A DNA stretch of 64,000 bases, taken from positions 54,758 through 118,757 of the forward strand of contig NZ_JAXMJI010000067.1 in the NCBI RefSeq assembly GCF_034376665.1, read 5' to 3'. The position numbers and the translations under genes are program-made. Position 1 is the first letter of the stretch. Each line of letters starts with the position of its first letter. The DNA is from Allopontixanthobacter sp034376665 (lineage in GTDB: Bacteria > Pseudomonadota > Alphaproteobacteria > Sphingomonadales > Sphingomonadaceae). The notes below the pieces were generated by a model. That model was not told the origin of the DNA and did not search any database. It worked only from the letters and a program-made list of their open reading frames with translations. Positions 8,289 to 16,131 of this stretch are shown piece by piece.

Positions 8289-9131
8289 ATGGCCAGGATC
8301 ACCGCCGGTATCGCCACCAGCCATATCCCCGCGCTGGGCGCAGCGATCGATCTGGGCAAGACGGGGGAGGATTACTGGCGCCCTGCTTTCGCCGGATATG
8401 AATGGACCAAGCAATGGATCGGGCAGAACCCGCCCGATGTCGTAATCCTGGTCTATAACGATCACGCATCGGCCTTCGACATGAACCTGATCCCCACCTT
8501 TGCGCTGGGCTGTGCCGAGAATTTTCAGCCCGCCGACGAAGGTTGGGGTCCGCGCCCGGTACCCGTGGTGGAGGGACACCCCGATCTCGCCTGGCATCTG
8601 GCGCAGAGCCTGATCCTCGACGAATTCGACATGACCATCATCAACCGGATGGATGTCGATCACGGGCTTACCGTGCCGCTGTCGCTGATGTTCGGGCAGC
8701 CGCAAGCCTGGCCCTGCCGGGTGATCCCGCTCGCGGTCAATGTGGTCACCTATCCGCCGCCATCGGGCAATCGCTGCTGGGCGCTGGGCGAGGCAATTGC
8801 GCGCGCAGTGGCAGGGTTCCCCGATGATCTCAACGTGCAGGTATGGGGCACGGGGGGGATGAGTCATCAGCTGCAAGGCCCGCGCGCCGGGCTGATCAAC
8901 CGCGAGTGGGACAACAGGTTTCTCGACCAGTTGATCGGCGAGAGCGATGCCCTGCGGCATATTCCGCATATCGAATATCTGCGCGAAACGGGCAGCGAAG
9001 GCATCGAAATGGTGATGTGGTTGATCATGCGCGGCGCACTAGGCCGCACCACCCGCTGCCTGCACCGTCATTACCACGTGCCTGCCTCGAACACCGCGGT
9101 CGGCCACATCGTTCTGGAGCCTGTATCATGA
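8289..9131 (+). CDS. ligB: Protocatechuate 4,5-dioxygenase beta subunit (LigB)
   Basis: 280 residues, about 20 shorter at the C-terminus than Sphingobium LigB. Iron ligands are visible as His12 (SHIPALGA), His59 (VYNDHASAF, matching His61 of LigB) and the Glu in GSEGIEMVMW; the catalytic His is in GGMSHQLQGPR. A GTG five codons upstream is in frame, but the ATG at 8289 has GAGGGGAAC before it and gives the family N-terminus. The stop overlaps ligC in an ATGA junction. Confidence 0.95.
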   Translation: MARITAGIATSHIPALGAAIDLGKTGEDYWRPAFAGYEWTKQWIGQNPPDVVILVYNDHASAFDMNLIPTFALGCAENFQPADEGWGPRPVPVVEGHPDLAWHLAQSLILDEFDMTIINRMDVDHGLTVPLSLMFGQPQAWPCRVIPLAVNVVTYPPPSGNRCWALGEAIARAVAGFPDDLNVQVWGTGGMSHQLQGPRAGLINREWDNRFLDQLIGESDALRHIPHIEYLRETGSEGIEMVMWLIMRGALGRTTRCLHRHYHVPASNTAVGHIVLEPVS

Positions 9132-10063
9132 GAATTGCCATCGCCGGGACCGGCGCCTTCGGTGAAAAGCACCTCGAAGGCCTCGCCAACATCGATGGCG
9201 TCAGCGTCACCGCGCTGACCAGCCGCCGGATCGAACAGGCGCAGGCCGTCGCCGCGAAGTTCGGCGTACCGCATGTCACCGCCACGCTCGACGAAGCGCT
9301 CGCACGCGACGACGTTGATGCGGTGATCCTGTGTACCCCTACGCAATTGCATGCGCAGCAAGCCATCGCCTGCATGGACGCGGGCAAACATGTCCAGATC
9401 GAGATCCCTCTGGCGGACAGTCTTTCGGATGCAGAGGCAGTGCTGGCCAAGGCCGAGGCAACCGGCCTCACCTGCATGGTCGGGCACACGCGGCGCTTCA
9501 ACCCGTCGCATCAATGGATCCACCGACGGATCGCGGCGGGCGAGCTGGCGATCCAGCAGATGGACGTGCAGACTTACTTCTTCCGCCGCCAGAACATGAA
9601 TGCCAAGGGCGAAGCCCGCTCGTGGACCGATCATCTGCTGTGGCACCATGCGGCGCATACTGTCGATCTGTTTGCCTGGCAGGCAGGGCCAATCGTCAAG
9701 GCCAACGCCGTCGCCGGGCCGCTCCACCCTGAGCTGGGTATTGCGATGGATATGTCGATCCAGCTCCAGAGCGAAAGCGGCGCGATTTGCACGCTGTCGC
9801 TGTCCTTCAACAACGACGGGCCGCTGGGCACTTTCTTCCGCTATATCGGCGACACCGGCACCTATATCGCACGCTACGACGATCTCGTGACCGGGCGGGA
9901 AGAACCTGTCGATGTTTCGCAGGTCGCCGTGTCGATGAACGGCATCGAATTGCAGGACCGCGAATTCATCGCGGCAATCCGTGAAGGGCGCGCGCCGCTA
10001 TCGAGCGTTGCCGATGTCCTGCCCTGTTACAGGGTGCTCCACCAGCTTGAAGGACAGTTATGA
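9128..10063 (+). CDS. ligC: 4-carboxy-2-hydroxymuconate-6-semialdehyde dehydrogenase (LigC)
   Basis: 311 residues, Gfo/Idh/MocA fold. It oxidises the cyclic hemiacetal of CHMS to 2-pyrone-4,6-dicarboxylate with NADP, providing the LigI substrate. GTGAFGEKH at the N-terminus binds the cofactor, and MVGHTRRFNPSHQW with DHLLWHHAAHTVDLF marks the active-site half. The ATG overlapping the ligB stop is chosen over a much longer upstream frame that would cover ligB. The stop overlaps the pobA start. Confidence 0.94.
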   Translation: MRIAIAGTGAFGEKHLEGLANIDGVSVTALTSRRIEQAQAVAAKFGVPHVTATLDEALARDDVDAVILCTPTQLHAQQAIACMDAGKHVQIEIPLADSLSDAEAVLAKAEATGLTCMVGHTRRFNPSHQWIHRRIAAGELAIQQMDVQTYFFRRQNMNAKGEARSWTDHLLWHHAAHTVDLFAWQAGPIVKANAVAGPLHPELGIAMDMSIQLQSESGAICTLSLSFNNDGPLGTFFRYIGDTGTYIARYDDLVTGREEPVDVSQVAVSMNGIELQDREFIAAIREGRAPLSSVADVLPCYRVLHQLEGQL

Positions 10064-11232
10064 ACATGCGCAAGGACGTTGTCATTATCGGGGCAGGCCC
10101 CGCGGGATTGCTGCTGGGGCATTTGCTGCGCGCGGCCGGTATATCCTGCATCGTCATCGAGCGTGTATCGGGCGAGTATGTGCTCAGCCGCATTCGCGCC
10201 GGTGTATTGGAAACTGTCTGCACTGATCTGATGGCGCAGCTCGGCCTGGATGCGCGAATGAAGGCGGAGGGGCTGCCGCACGATGGCTTCAACCTCGCCG
10301 ATAGCGACCGGTTGATCCGCATCGATATTGCCGGGCTGACCGGCGGACATGTGATGGTTTACGGCCAGACCGAAATCACCCGTGACCTGATGGATGCGGC
10401 ACCCGAGCGCGGGCTCGAGATCGTCTATGAGGCCGAGGACGTCACGCTGCATGGCATCGATAGCGACGAACCTTCGGTCAGCTATGTCAAGGACGGGAAG
10501 GCCCACCAAGTCTCGGCCAAATTCATTTGCGGCTGTGACGGGTTCCATGGCCCTTCGCGGCAGGCCATCCCCGCCAGCGTCGCTCGCCCTCATGAACTCG
10601 TTTATCCGTTCGGCTGGCTCGGCATCCTTGCCGATGTTCCCCCGTGCAACGACGAGCTGATCTACGCCAGCCATGAACGCGGCTTTGCGCTTGCCTCAAT
10701 GCGTTCGCGCACGCGCAGCCGCTATTACATCGACGTGCCACTCGACCAGAAGATCGAGGACTGGCCCGATGACCGGCTATGGGACGAACTGGCGATCAGG
10801 CTCGGCCCCAAGGGTGCAGACATCACTCGCGGCCCGGCGCTCGAAAAATCGATCGCGCCGCTGCGCTCCTTCGTGTTCGAGCCGATGCAGCATGGCCGAT
10901 TGTTCCTGGCCGGCGACGCCGCGCATATCGTTCCGCCAACGGGTGCCAAAGGGCTCAACCTCGCCACTTCCGACGTCGCCTATCTCTCGCGCGCATTGAT
11001 CGATCATTTCACGCGCGGCGATGAAACAGGCCTGGTCGGCTACAGCGACAAGGCATCCGCGCGGGTGTGGAAGTCCGAGCGTTTCAGCTGGTATCTGACA
11101 AAATTGATGCACCGCTTCCCGCAGGATGGTGAGTTCGAGAGGCGCATGCAGCTGTCCGAACTCGATTACATCGCCAGCAGCACCGCCATGCAAACCGCAA
11201 TTGCCGAAAATTACGTCGGCCTGCCGCTCTGA
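10060..11232 (+). CDS. pobA: 4-hydroxybenzoate 3-monooxygenase (PobA)
   Basis: 390 residues against 394 for Pseudomonas PobA. This FAD enzyme hydroxylates 4-hydroxybenzoate to protocatechuate using NADPH and oxygen. GAGPAGLLLG (near residue 11) binds FAD, GCDGFHGPSR is the DG motif and GRLFLAGDAAHIVPPTGAKG is the GD motif. SMRSRTRSRYYIDVP carries the substrate-binding Ser, Arg and Tyr. GAAGGA precedes the ATG. It is the last gene of the operon, giving the cluster an entry point from 4-hydroxybenzoate. Confidence 0.95.
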   Translation: MNMRKDVVIIGAGPAGLLLGHLLRAAGISCIVIERVSGEYVLSRIRAGVLETVCTDLMAQLGLDARMKAEGLPHDGFNLADSDRLIRIDIAGLTGGHVMVYGQTEITRDLMDAAPERGLEIVYEAEDVTLHGIDSDEPSVSYVKDGKAHQVSAKFICGCDGFHGPSRQAIPASVARPHELVYPFGWLGILADVPPCNDELIYASHERGFALASMRSRTRSRYYIDVPLDQKIEDWPDDRLWDELAIRLGPKGADITRGPALEKSIAPLRSFVFEPMQHGRLFLAGDAAHIVPPTGAKGLNLATSDVAYLSRALIDHFTRGDETGLVGYSDKASARVWKSERFSWYLTKLMHRFPQDGEFERRMQLSELDYIASSTAMQTAIAENYVGLPL

Positions 11233-11406
11233 TAGGCTCCACGGGCCTCAATCGCCAGTCTAATCCCCATTGCAGGAGCAAGTCTTCGATGTGAGTAACG
11301 CCTCGAAGTTATTCCGGACGGCTCATTTTTGCGCTTTCCACGACAATCCTGCCCATTGCGGACATCGCCGATGCCTATGACGCCGTAATTCGGTTTTGTG
11401 TGCCTT

Positions 11407-13017
11407 TCAGCCCCCGGTCCGGAATCGGCCCCAGCGCCCGCGATCGGCCAGCACTTCGGCGGCGCAATTGTGCCCCGGTGCGCCGGTCACGCCGCCGCCC
11501 GGATGCGTGCCCGCCCCGCACATGTAGAGCCCCTTCACCGGCCCGCGATAGGCGCCGTGGCCCAGCACCGGGCGCGCCGACCACAGCTGATCGAGGCTCA
11601 TGTGACCGTGCATGATGTCACCGCCGACGAGGCCGAACTTGTCGTAAAGACCCTTAGGGCTGAGCACCTGCCGCCCAAGGATCGAGGCGCGGAAACCGGG
11701 CGCATGGAGCTCGACCGTGTCGATGATGGTGTCCGCCGCAGCGTCTTCTTCCGCGTCCCAGCACCGACCATCAGGAAGCTCGGGCGCGAACTGCTGACAG
11801 AACAGGCTGGCGACATGCTGCCCCGGCGGGGCGAGGCTGTCATCGACCGTCGAGGGAATCAGCATCTCGACAATCGGCGACTTCGACCAGCCGAACTGTT
11901 TGGCATCGAGGAAGGCGCGGTCCATGTAATCGAGCGTGGGCGCGAGAATGATGCCCGAACGGTGGTGCTCGCCAGGTTCGGGCAGGCAGGTGAAGCGCGG
12001 CAGTTCGGAAAGCGCGACATTCATGCGGAAAGTCCCTCCGCCTGCCTTGAAGCCGCGCATCCGGCGGCGGAAATCCTCCGGCTGCGCGCTTTCGGGCACC
12101 ATTTTGCCGTAGAGCAGCTTGGGTCCGACATTGGCGATCACTCGGCTAGCAGCAATCTCCTCGCCGCTTTCGAGCCTGACGCCGACCGCCTTGTCGCCAT
12201 CGATCAAGACCTCTGCCACCGGCGCATCAAGGCTGATTTCGACGCCCGCATCATGGCACACCCCGGCCATGATCTGGGTAATCGTGCCCATGCCGCCCAC
12301 GCAGTGACCCCATGCGCCCTTCTTGCCGTTCACCTCGCCGAAGACGTGGTGCAGCAGCACATAGGCGCTGCCCGGCGTATCGGGCGAGGCGTAGTTGCCC
12401 ACCACCGCATCGAAACCGAAAGCAGCCTTGACCGCCTCGCTTTCGAACCAGCTGTCGAGGAAGCTGCGCGCCGATTTGGTGAAAAGGTCGAGCACGTCGC
12501 GCTTGGCCTCGAGCCCCAGCCGCGACAGGCCCCAGCCCTGCGAAGCCCCGGCCATGAGCGTGCGCAGCCCTTCACCCACGTTGGGAGGCGATTTGAGCGC
12601 GAGGCTGCGCAGCACTTCGGCCACGCCTTCCAATGCGTCGTAATATTGGGGGAGCACTGCGGCATCGTGCGCTGAGAACTTGCGGAATTCCTCCTGCGTG
12701 CGTTCGAGACCGCCGCCCAGCTTCAAATAACCGCCATCCTCCTGCGGCAGGAAATTCGAGATCGGCCGTTCGATCACGCGGTAACCGTGATCGGCCAGCT
12801 TCATGTCGGCGATCACCTTGGGCTGGAGCAGGCTGACGGTATAGCTCGCCACCGAATTGCGAAAGCCCGGATGAAACTCTTCGGTCACTGCCGCGCCGCC
12901 CACCACATCCCGGCGTTCGAGAATGCGCACCTTGAGGCCCGCACGCGCGAGATAGAAGGCACAGACGAGGCCGTTGTGGCCGCCGCCGATGATTACGGCA
13001 TCGTATTGGCTGCTCAT
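11407..13017 (-). CDS. FAD-dependent oxidoreductase, PYROXD2/phytoene desaturase-like (COG1233)
   Basis: 536 residues. The N-terminal dinucleotide motif is IIGGGHNGLVCAFYLARAG with RDVVGGAA shortly after, and the C-terminal FAD segment is GLYMCGAGTHPGGGVTGAPGHN. This is the CrtI/PYROXD2 amine-oxidase-like superfamily. No carotenoid genes are near, so a carotenoid role is unsupported. The ATG at 13017 overlaps the stop of the upstream Rieske gene (ATGA) and has GGAG 6 bases before it, which is preferred over an ATG four codons earlier. Coupling suggests the flavoprotein and the Rieske oxygenase act on one substrate; which one is unknown. Confidence 0.8.
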   Translation of the reverse strand: MSSQYDAVIIGGGHNGLVCAFYLARAGLKVRILERRDVVGGAAVTEEFHPGFRNSVASYTVSLLQPKVIADMKLADHGYRVIERPISNFLPQEDGGYLKLGGGLERTQEEFRKFSAHDAAVLPQYYDALEGVAEVLRSLALKSPPNVGEGLRTLMAGASQGWGLSRLGLEAKRDVLDLFTKSARSFLDSWFESEAVKAAFGFDAVVGNYASPDTPGSAYVLLHHVFGEVNGKKGAWGHCVGGMGTITQIMAGVCHDAGVEISLDAPVAEVLIDGDKAVGVRLESGEEIAASRVIANVGPKLLYGKMVPESAQPEDFRRRMRGFKAGGGTFRMNVALSELPRFTCLPEPGEHHRSGIILAPTLDYMDRAFLDAKQFGWSKSPIVEMLIPSTVDDSLAPPGQHVASLFCQQFAPELPDGRCWDAEEDAAADTIIDTVELHAPGFRASILGRQVLSPKGLYDKFGLVGGDIMHGHMSLDQLWSARPVLGHGAYRGPVKGLYMCGAGTHPGGGVTGAPGHNCAAEVLADRGRWGRFRTGG

Positions 13018-14180
13018 GTGCGGCTCCATCCGTGGGCTGGTTGTTGCTCGAGCCGCGCTTCGGGGATCAATTCGCGGATGCGGGCGCAGAAATGGCGCAG
13101 GCAGACCTCTTTCTCGCTCAGTGGTCCCATGCTGAAACTGCGCGATTCCATACCCTGCTGCACACGGTTGATCAGCGCTGTGTCCTCGGCATTGACCTGC
13201 CGGTTGATCCGCCAGTTGAGATAGCGCGCCGCGCGCATTTCCCGGCGGTCATCCGGGAGGACGTAGGAAATCTCGCGGATCAGGCTGGTCGTGGGGCTGA
13301 CGGGCAGCCACTGCATGAAATCGACCTGATCGGGAAAGATGTCGAAGGCGACGTTGGGCCACAGCTTGAAATAGAGCCAATGGCGCTGCCGTTCAGGCGG
13401 CAGGTGCTCCGCCGGGGGCAGCAGGCGTTGATACATGCGTTCGGACCAGTTGGTACTGTCGCGGTCGATCATGTCGCCCCACATCCGGTCGACATGGCGC
13501 TGCGCCTCGATGCCATAGCTCTTGCCGAACAGCCGCGTGAGACCGGGGTGGGCGACCGGAATGTGCAGCCCGTCGGAATAATTGTCGCCCACGTTCTTCC
13601 AGTTTACCTCGCGCGGGCGCAGCGTGACGCGGCCGAGCGCCTTGAGTTCGCCGAAGCGATAGGGCGCGACCATAGCCTCGTAAGGCGCCATCATTTCGGC
13701 CACCGAAGGCCCGCCATCGTTTTCGAGTCGGACGAACACAAAGCCGCGCCAGACCTCCATCTCGACCGGCGCGAGGCCTGCCTTGGCGCGATCGAGTGTG
13801 GGGTAGCTGGCGCTGTCGGGTACGCCCGAGAGCCGCCCGTCAAGCTCGTAGGTCCAGGCGTGATAGGGGCAGACCAGCTTCTTCGCGCAGCCTTGCGATC
13901 CGTCGACAATCCGCGATCCGCGATGGCGGCAGACATTGGTGAAAGCGCGAAGCTGGCTATCGTTGCCGCGCACCGCAATCACGCTTTCACCGCAGTAATC
14001 GAGCGTGTGCCAATCGCCAGCCGCGGGAACATCGCTCTCGTGGCAGACAACCTGCCAGCTCGGCCGAAAAACCCGATCGAGTTCCAATGCGAAGAACTCC
14101 GGATCGCGATAGGTCCATGCCGGCAGGCTCCAGCCTGCAAGCGCGTCCTGCTGCGATGCTTCGCTGACCTGTGTTGCCAT
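13014..14180 (-). CDS. Rieske non-heme iron oxygenase alpha subunit, substrate unknown
   Basis: 388 residues. Rieske ligands are Cys84/His86 (CRHRGSR) and Cys104/His107 (CPYHAW). The iron site is in GDNYSDGLHIPVAHPGL, with His206 and His211. The type resembles ring-hydroxylating or quaternary-amine (CntA-like) oxygenases. A longer frame is open upstream, but the ATG at 14180 has GGAAGGG just before it and starts at the promoter palindrome. No ferredoxin or reductase is adjacent. The divergent TetR regulator and the downstream flavoprotein suggest an inducible two-enzyme catabolic step. Confidence 0.83.
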   Translation of the reverse strand: MATQVSEASQQDALAGWSLPAWTYRDPEFFALELDRVFRPSWQVVCHESDVPAAGDWHTLDYCGESVIAVRGNDSQLRAFTNVCRHRGSRIVDGSQGCAKKLVCPYHAWTYELDGRLSGVPDSASYPTLDRAKAGLAPVEMEVWRGFVFVRLENDGGPSVAEMMAPYEAMVAPYRFGELKALGRVTLRPREVNWKNVGDNYSDGLHIPVAHPGLTRLFGKSYGIEAQRHVDRMWGDMIDRDSTNWSERMYQRLLPPAEHLPPERQRHWLYFKLWPNVAFDIFPDQVDFMQWLPVSPTTSLIREISYVLPDDRREMRAARYLNWRINRQVNAEDTALINRVQQGMESRSFSMGPLSEKEVCLRHFCARIRELIPEARLEQQPAHGWSRT

Positions 14181-14194
14181 GAGCCCTTCCTTGC

Positions 14195-14208
14195 TATACG
14201 ATCGTATA
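14195..14208. promoter_or_regulatory. TetR operator candidate, 14-bp perfect palindrome
   Basis: TATACGATCGTATA is a perfect palindrome in the 33-base gap between the divergent Rieske and TetR genes, 5 bases before the TetR ATG and 14 bases before the Rieske ATG. TetR-family repressors commonly bind such a site and so control both transcripts. Assignment is by position and symmetry. Confidence 0.65.
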
Positions 14209-14213
14209 ACAAG

Positions 14214-14816
14214 ATGCAGACGAACCATCAACCCGCATTTACGCGCGCCGATCCCGATGAACGGCGACAGAGCCTGATCGAGGCGACCGCGCGCGTGCTG
14301 GCATCGAAAGGCGCGGCGGGCGTGTCGGTGCGGGCGATATGTGCCGAAGCCGGGGTTTCGCCTGGCTTGCTGCGGCATTACTTTGCCGGTGTGTCCGAAG
14401 CGATCGCCGAAACCTATCGGATGACCGGGCGCAATATAGAAGCGGCGCTGGCAGCGGCGGTGGTGAGCGCCGGGCCTGATCCGCGTGCGCGCCTGCTCGC
14501 CTATATTACCGCCAGCTTTCGCCCGCCCATTGCCGATCAGCAGCTGCTCGCTTCCTATATCGCCTTGTGGAGCCTTTCGCGCAGCGATCCGCAGGTGGCA
14601 AAGGTTCGGACCGAGGTCTATCGCGATTTTCGCGCCGGACTGGAAATACTGATCGCCGAGCACAGGCCAGACCTGGAGGATGCGCGCTTGCCCGCGATTG
14701 CGCTGACCGCGCTGATCGACGGGCTGTGGCTCGAACTATCGCTGGGCGATGCGCCGTTTACGCCTGAAGAGGCGGAAGCGCTGGCGGAGCGCTGGCTCGA
14801 CACCGTAACTGGCTGA
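14214..14816 (+). CDS. TetR/AcrR-family regulator, BetI-like
   Basis: 200 residues. The N-terminal HTH is about 15-60 (VSVRAICAEAGVSPGLLRHYF). The C-terminal part, with DGLWLELSLGDAPFTPEEA, resembles BetI-type regulators. The ATG at 14214 directly follows the palindrome and has no clear ribosome site, so the message may be leaderless or nearly so. It is divergent from the Rieske/flavoprotein pair, which it probably represses. Ligand unknown. Confidence 0.83.
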   Translation: MQTNHQPAFTRADPDERRQSLIEATARVLASKGAAGVSVRAICAEAGVSPGLLRHYFAGVSEAIAETYRMTGRNIEAALAAAVVSAGPDPRARLLAYITASFRPPIADQQLLASYIALWSLSRSDPQVAKVRTEVYRDFRAGLEILIAEHRPDLEDARLPAIALTALIDGLWLELSLGDAPFTPEEAEALAERWLDTVTG

Positions 14817-14825
14817 ACTTGTGAT

Positions 14826-16118
14826 CTATCCGGCAGCTGGCACCCGGCTGCGGCGGGTCCACAGATACAGCGGCACCCCGGCACCGGCGAGCACCAGGCT
14901 CCATCCGGTCGCCTCCACCCCCGCACCCCACAGCGTCCACAGCGCATAGGCGGCCCCGATCAGCGCGAAGCCCCGTACTACCTTCATCCGCCATGCCGCC
15001 AGCGCGCACAGGAGATACAGCCACAGCGTCGCGCTGGTCGAAAGCAGCAGCAGGAATTCATAGATCCCCTGCATCGAACGGCTGGCGGTGAAGACAAGAA
15101 AGAACGTCGCCACCGCGCTCGACAGCAGCAATGCGCGCACCGGCGCGCCGCGCGCATCGGTGGCCGCAAACCATGCTGGCAGGATGCCGCGTTCAGCCAT
15201 GCTGCGCGGCAATTCGCCCTGCATCAGTACCCAGCCATTGACCGCACCGACGCAGCTGATGATCGCAAAGACGCTCACCACCTGCCCGGTGCCGCTGTTC
15301 CAATAAGTTTCGACAAATGTCGCGAGAGGCGCGGGCGAAGCGGAGGCAACCGCTTCGGGGAGCATCAGCGCCACGGCCGAGCAGACCAGCAGATAGATGA
15401 GCCCGGTCAGCGCCGTGCCCCATAGCGTCGCCCGCGGGACGTTAACCGTGGGGTTTTCGACCTGCCCGGCCGCCACGCTGGCGCATTCAAAGCCGAGCAG
15501 CGCGAACAGGGTCAGCGCCGCCGCGCTGCTCAATTGGCCGGAGTTGACCTCGCTTGGCTCGAAAGGCCGGATCTCGCCGCTTCCATCGCCCAGCACCAGC
15601 GCCGCCAGCACGATCACGCCCAGTAGCGGCAACAGCTTGAGCGCCAGGGTGAGCATCTGGAAATTGCCCGCCGTGCGCACGCCCCGCAAGTTGACCAGCG
15701 TCATGGTCCAGACCAAGACCATTGCGCAGAGTGCCGGCAGGAAGGCGGTTGCGCCGATTGCTGGCAGCAAGGACGAAAGATAGCTTACTCCTGCCATAGA
15801 GATCGAGGCCACAGCACTCCAGATCGACACAAGATAAAGCCAGGCAACCAGAAATGCCGGCAACTCGCCGAAAGCCTCGGTCACGAAACCTGTGGGATCG
15901 CGCGCCGCGGGAAGGGCGCGGGTCAGCGCGGCGAACACCCAGGCCAGCACCAGTGTGCCGGCAATAGTGATGATCCAGCCGAGCACCGCATTCCACCCGT
16001 AAGGGGCAAGGCTGGCAGGCAGCAGGAACACGCCCGAACCGATCATATTGCCCATGATCAGGGCGATGGCAGCAAAAAGGCCGAGCTTGCGGCCCGGCCT
16101 TTCTGTGTGGTTGGACAT
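14826..16118 (-). CDS. APC-superfamily amino acid/polyamine permease
   Basis: 430 residues with about twelve hydrophobic segments. The first segment has GNMIGSGVFLLPASLAPYG, the helix-break signature of basic amino acid/polyamine antiporters (AdiC/PotE group), and GFECASVAAGQVENP is the conserved TM6 region. A GTG three codons upstream (16127) is an alternative start; neither has a clear ribosome site. It begins 13 bases after the TonB receptor stop and is convergent with the TetR gene. Substrate not determined. Confidence 0.83.
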   Translation of the reverse strand: MSNHTERPGRKLGLFAAIALIMGNMIGSGVFLLPASLAPYGWNAVLGWIITIAGTLVLAWVFAALTRALPAARDPTGFVTEAFGELPAFLVAWLYLVSIWSAVASISMAGVSYLSSLLPAIGATAFLPALCAMVLVWTMTLVNLRGVRTAGNFQMLTLALKLLPLLGVIVLAALVLGDGSGEIRPFEPSEVNSGQLSSAAALTLFALLGFECASVAAGQVENPTVNVPRATLWGTALTGLIYLLVCSAVALMLPEAVASASPAPLATFVETYWNSGTGQVVSVFAIISCVGAVNGWVLMQGELPRSMAERGILPAWFAATDARGAPVRALLLSSAVATFFLVFTASRSMQGIYEFLLLLSTSATLWLYLLCALAAWRMKVVRGFALIGAAYALWTLWGAGVEATGWSLVLAGAGVPLYLWTRRSRVPAAG

Positions 16119-16131
16119 TTGCGTCACGAAC

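Noticed and set aside
11398..12675. A 425-codon plus-strand frame
   Set aside because: Antisense to the PYROXD2-like flavoprotein with intact FAD motifs.
11407..13017. Carotenoid desaturase (CrtI)
   Set aside because: The FAD motifs fit the wider superfamily, but no carotenoid genes are near and the partner is a Rieske oxygenase, so a PYROXD2-like role is safer.
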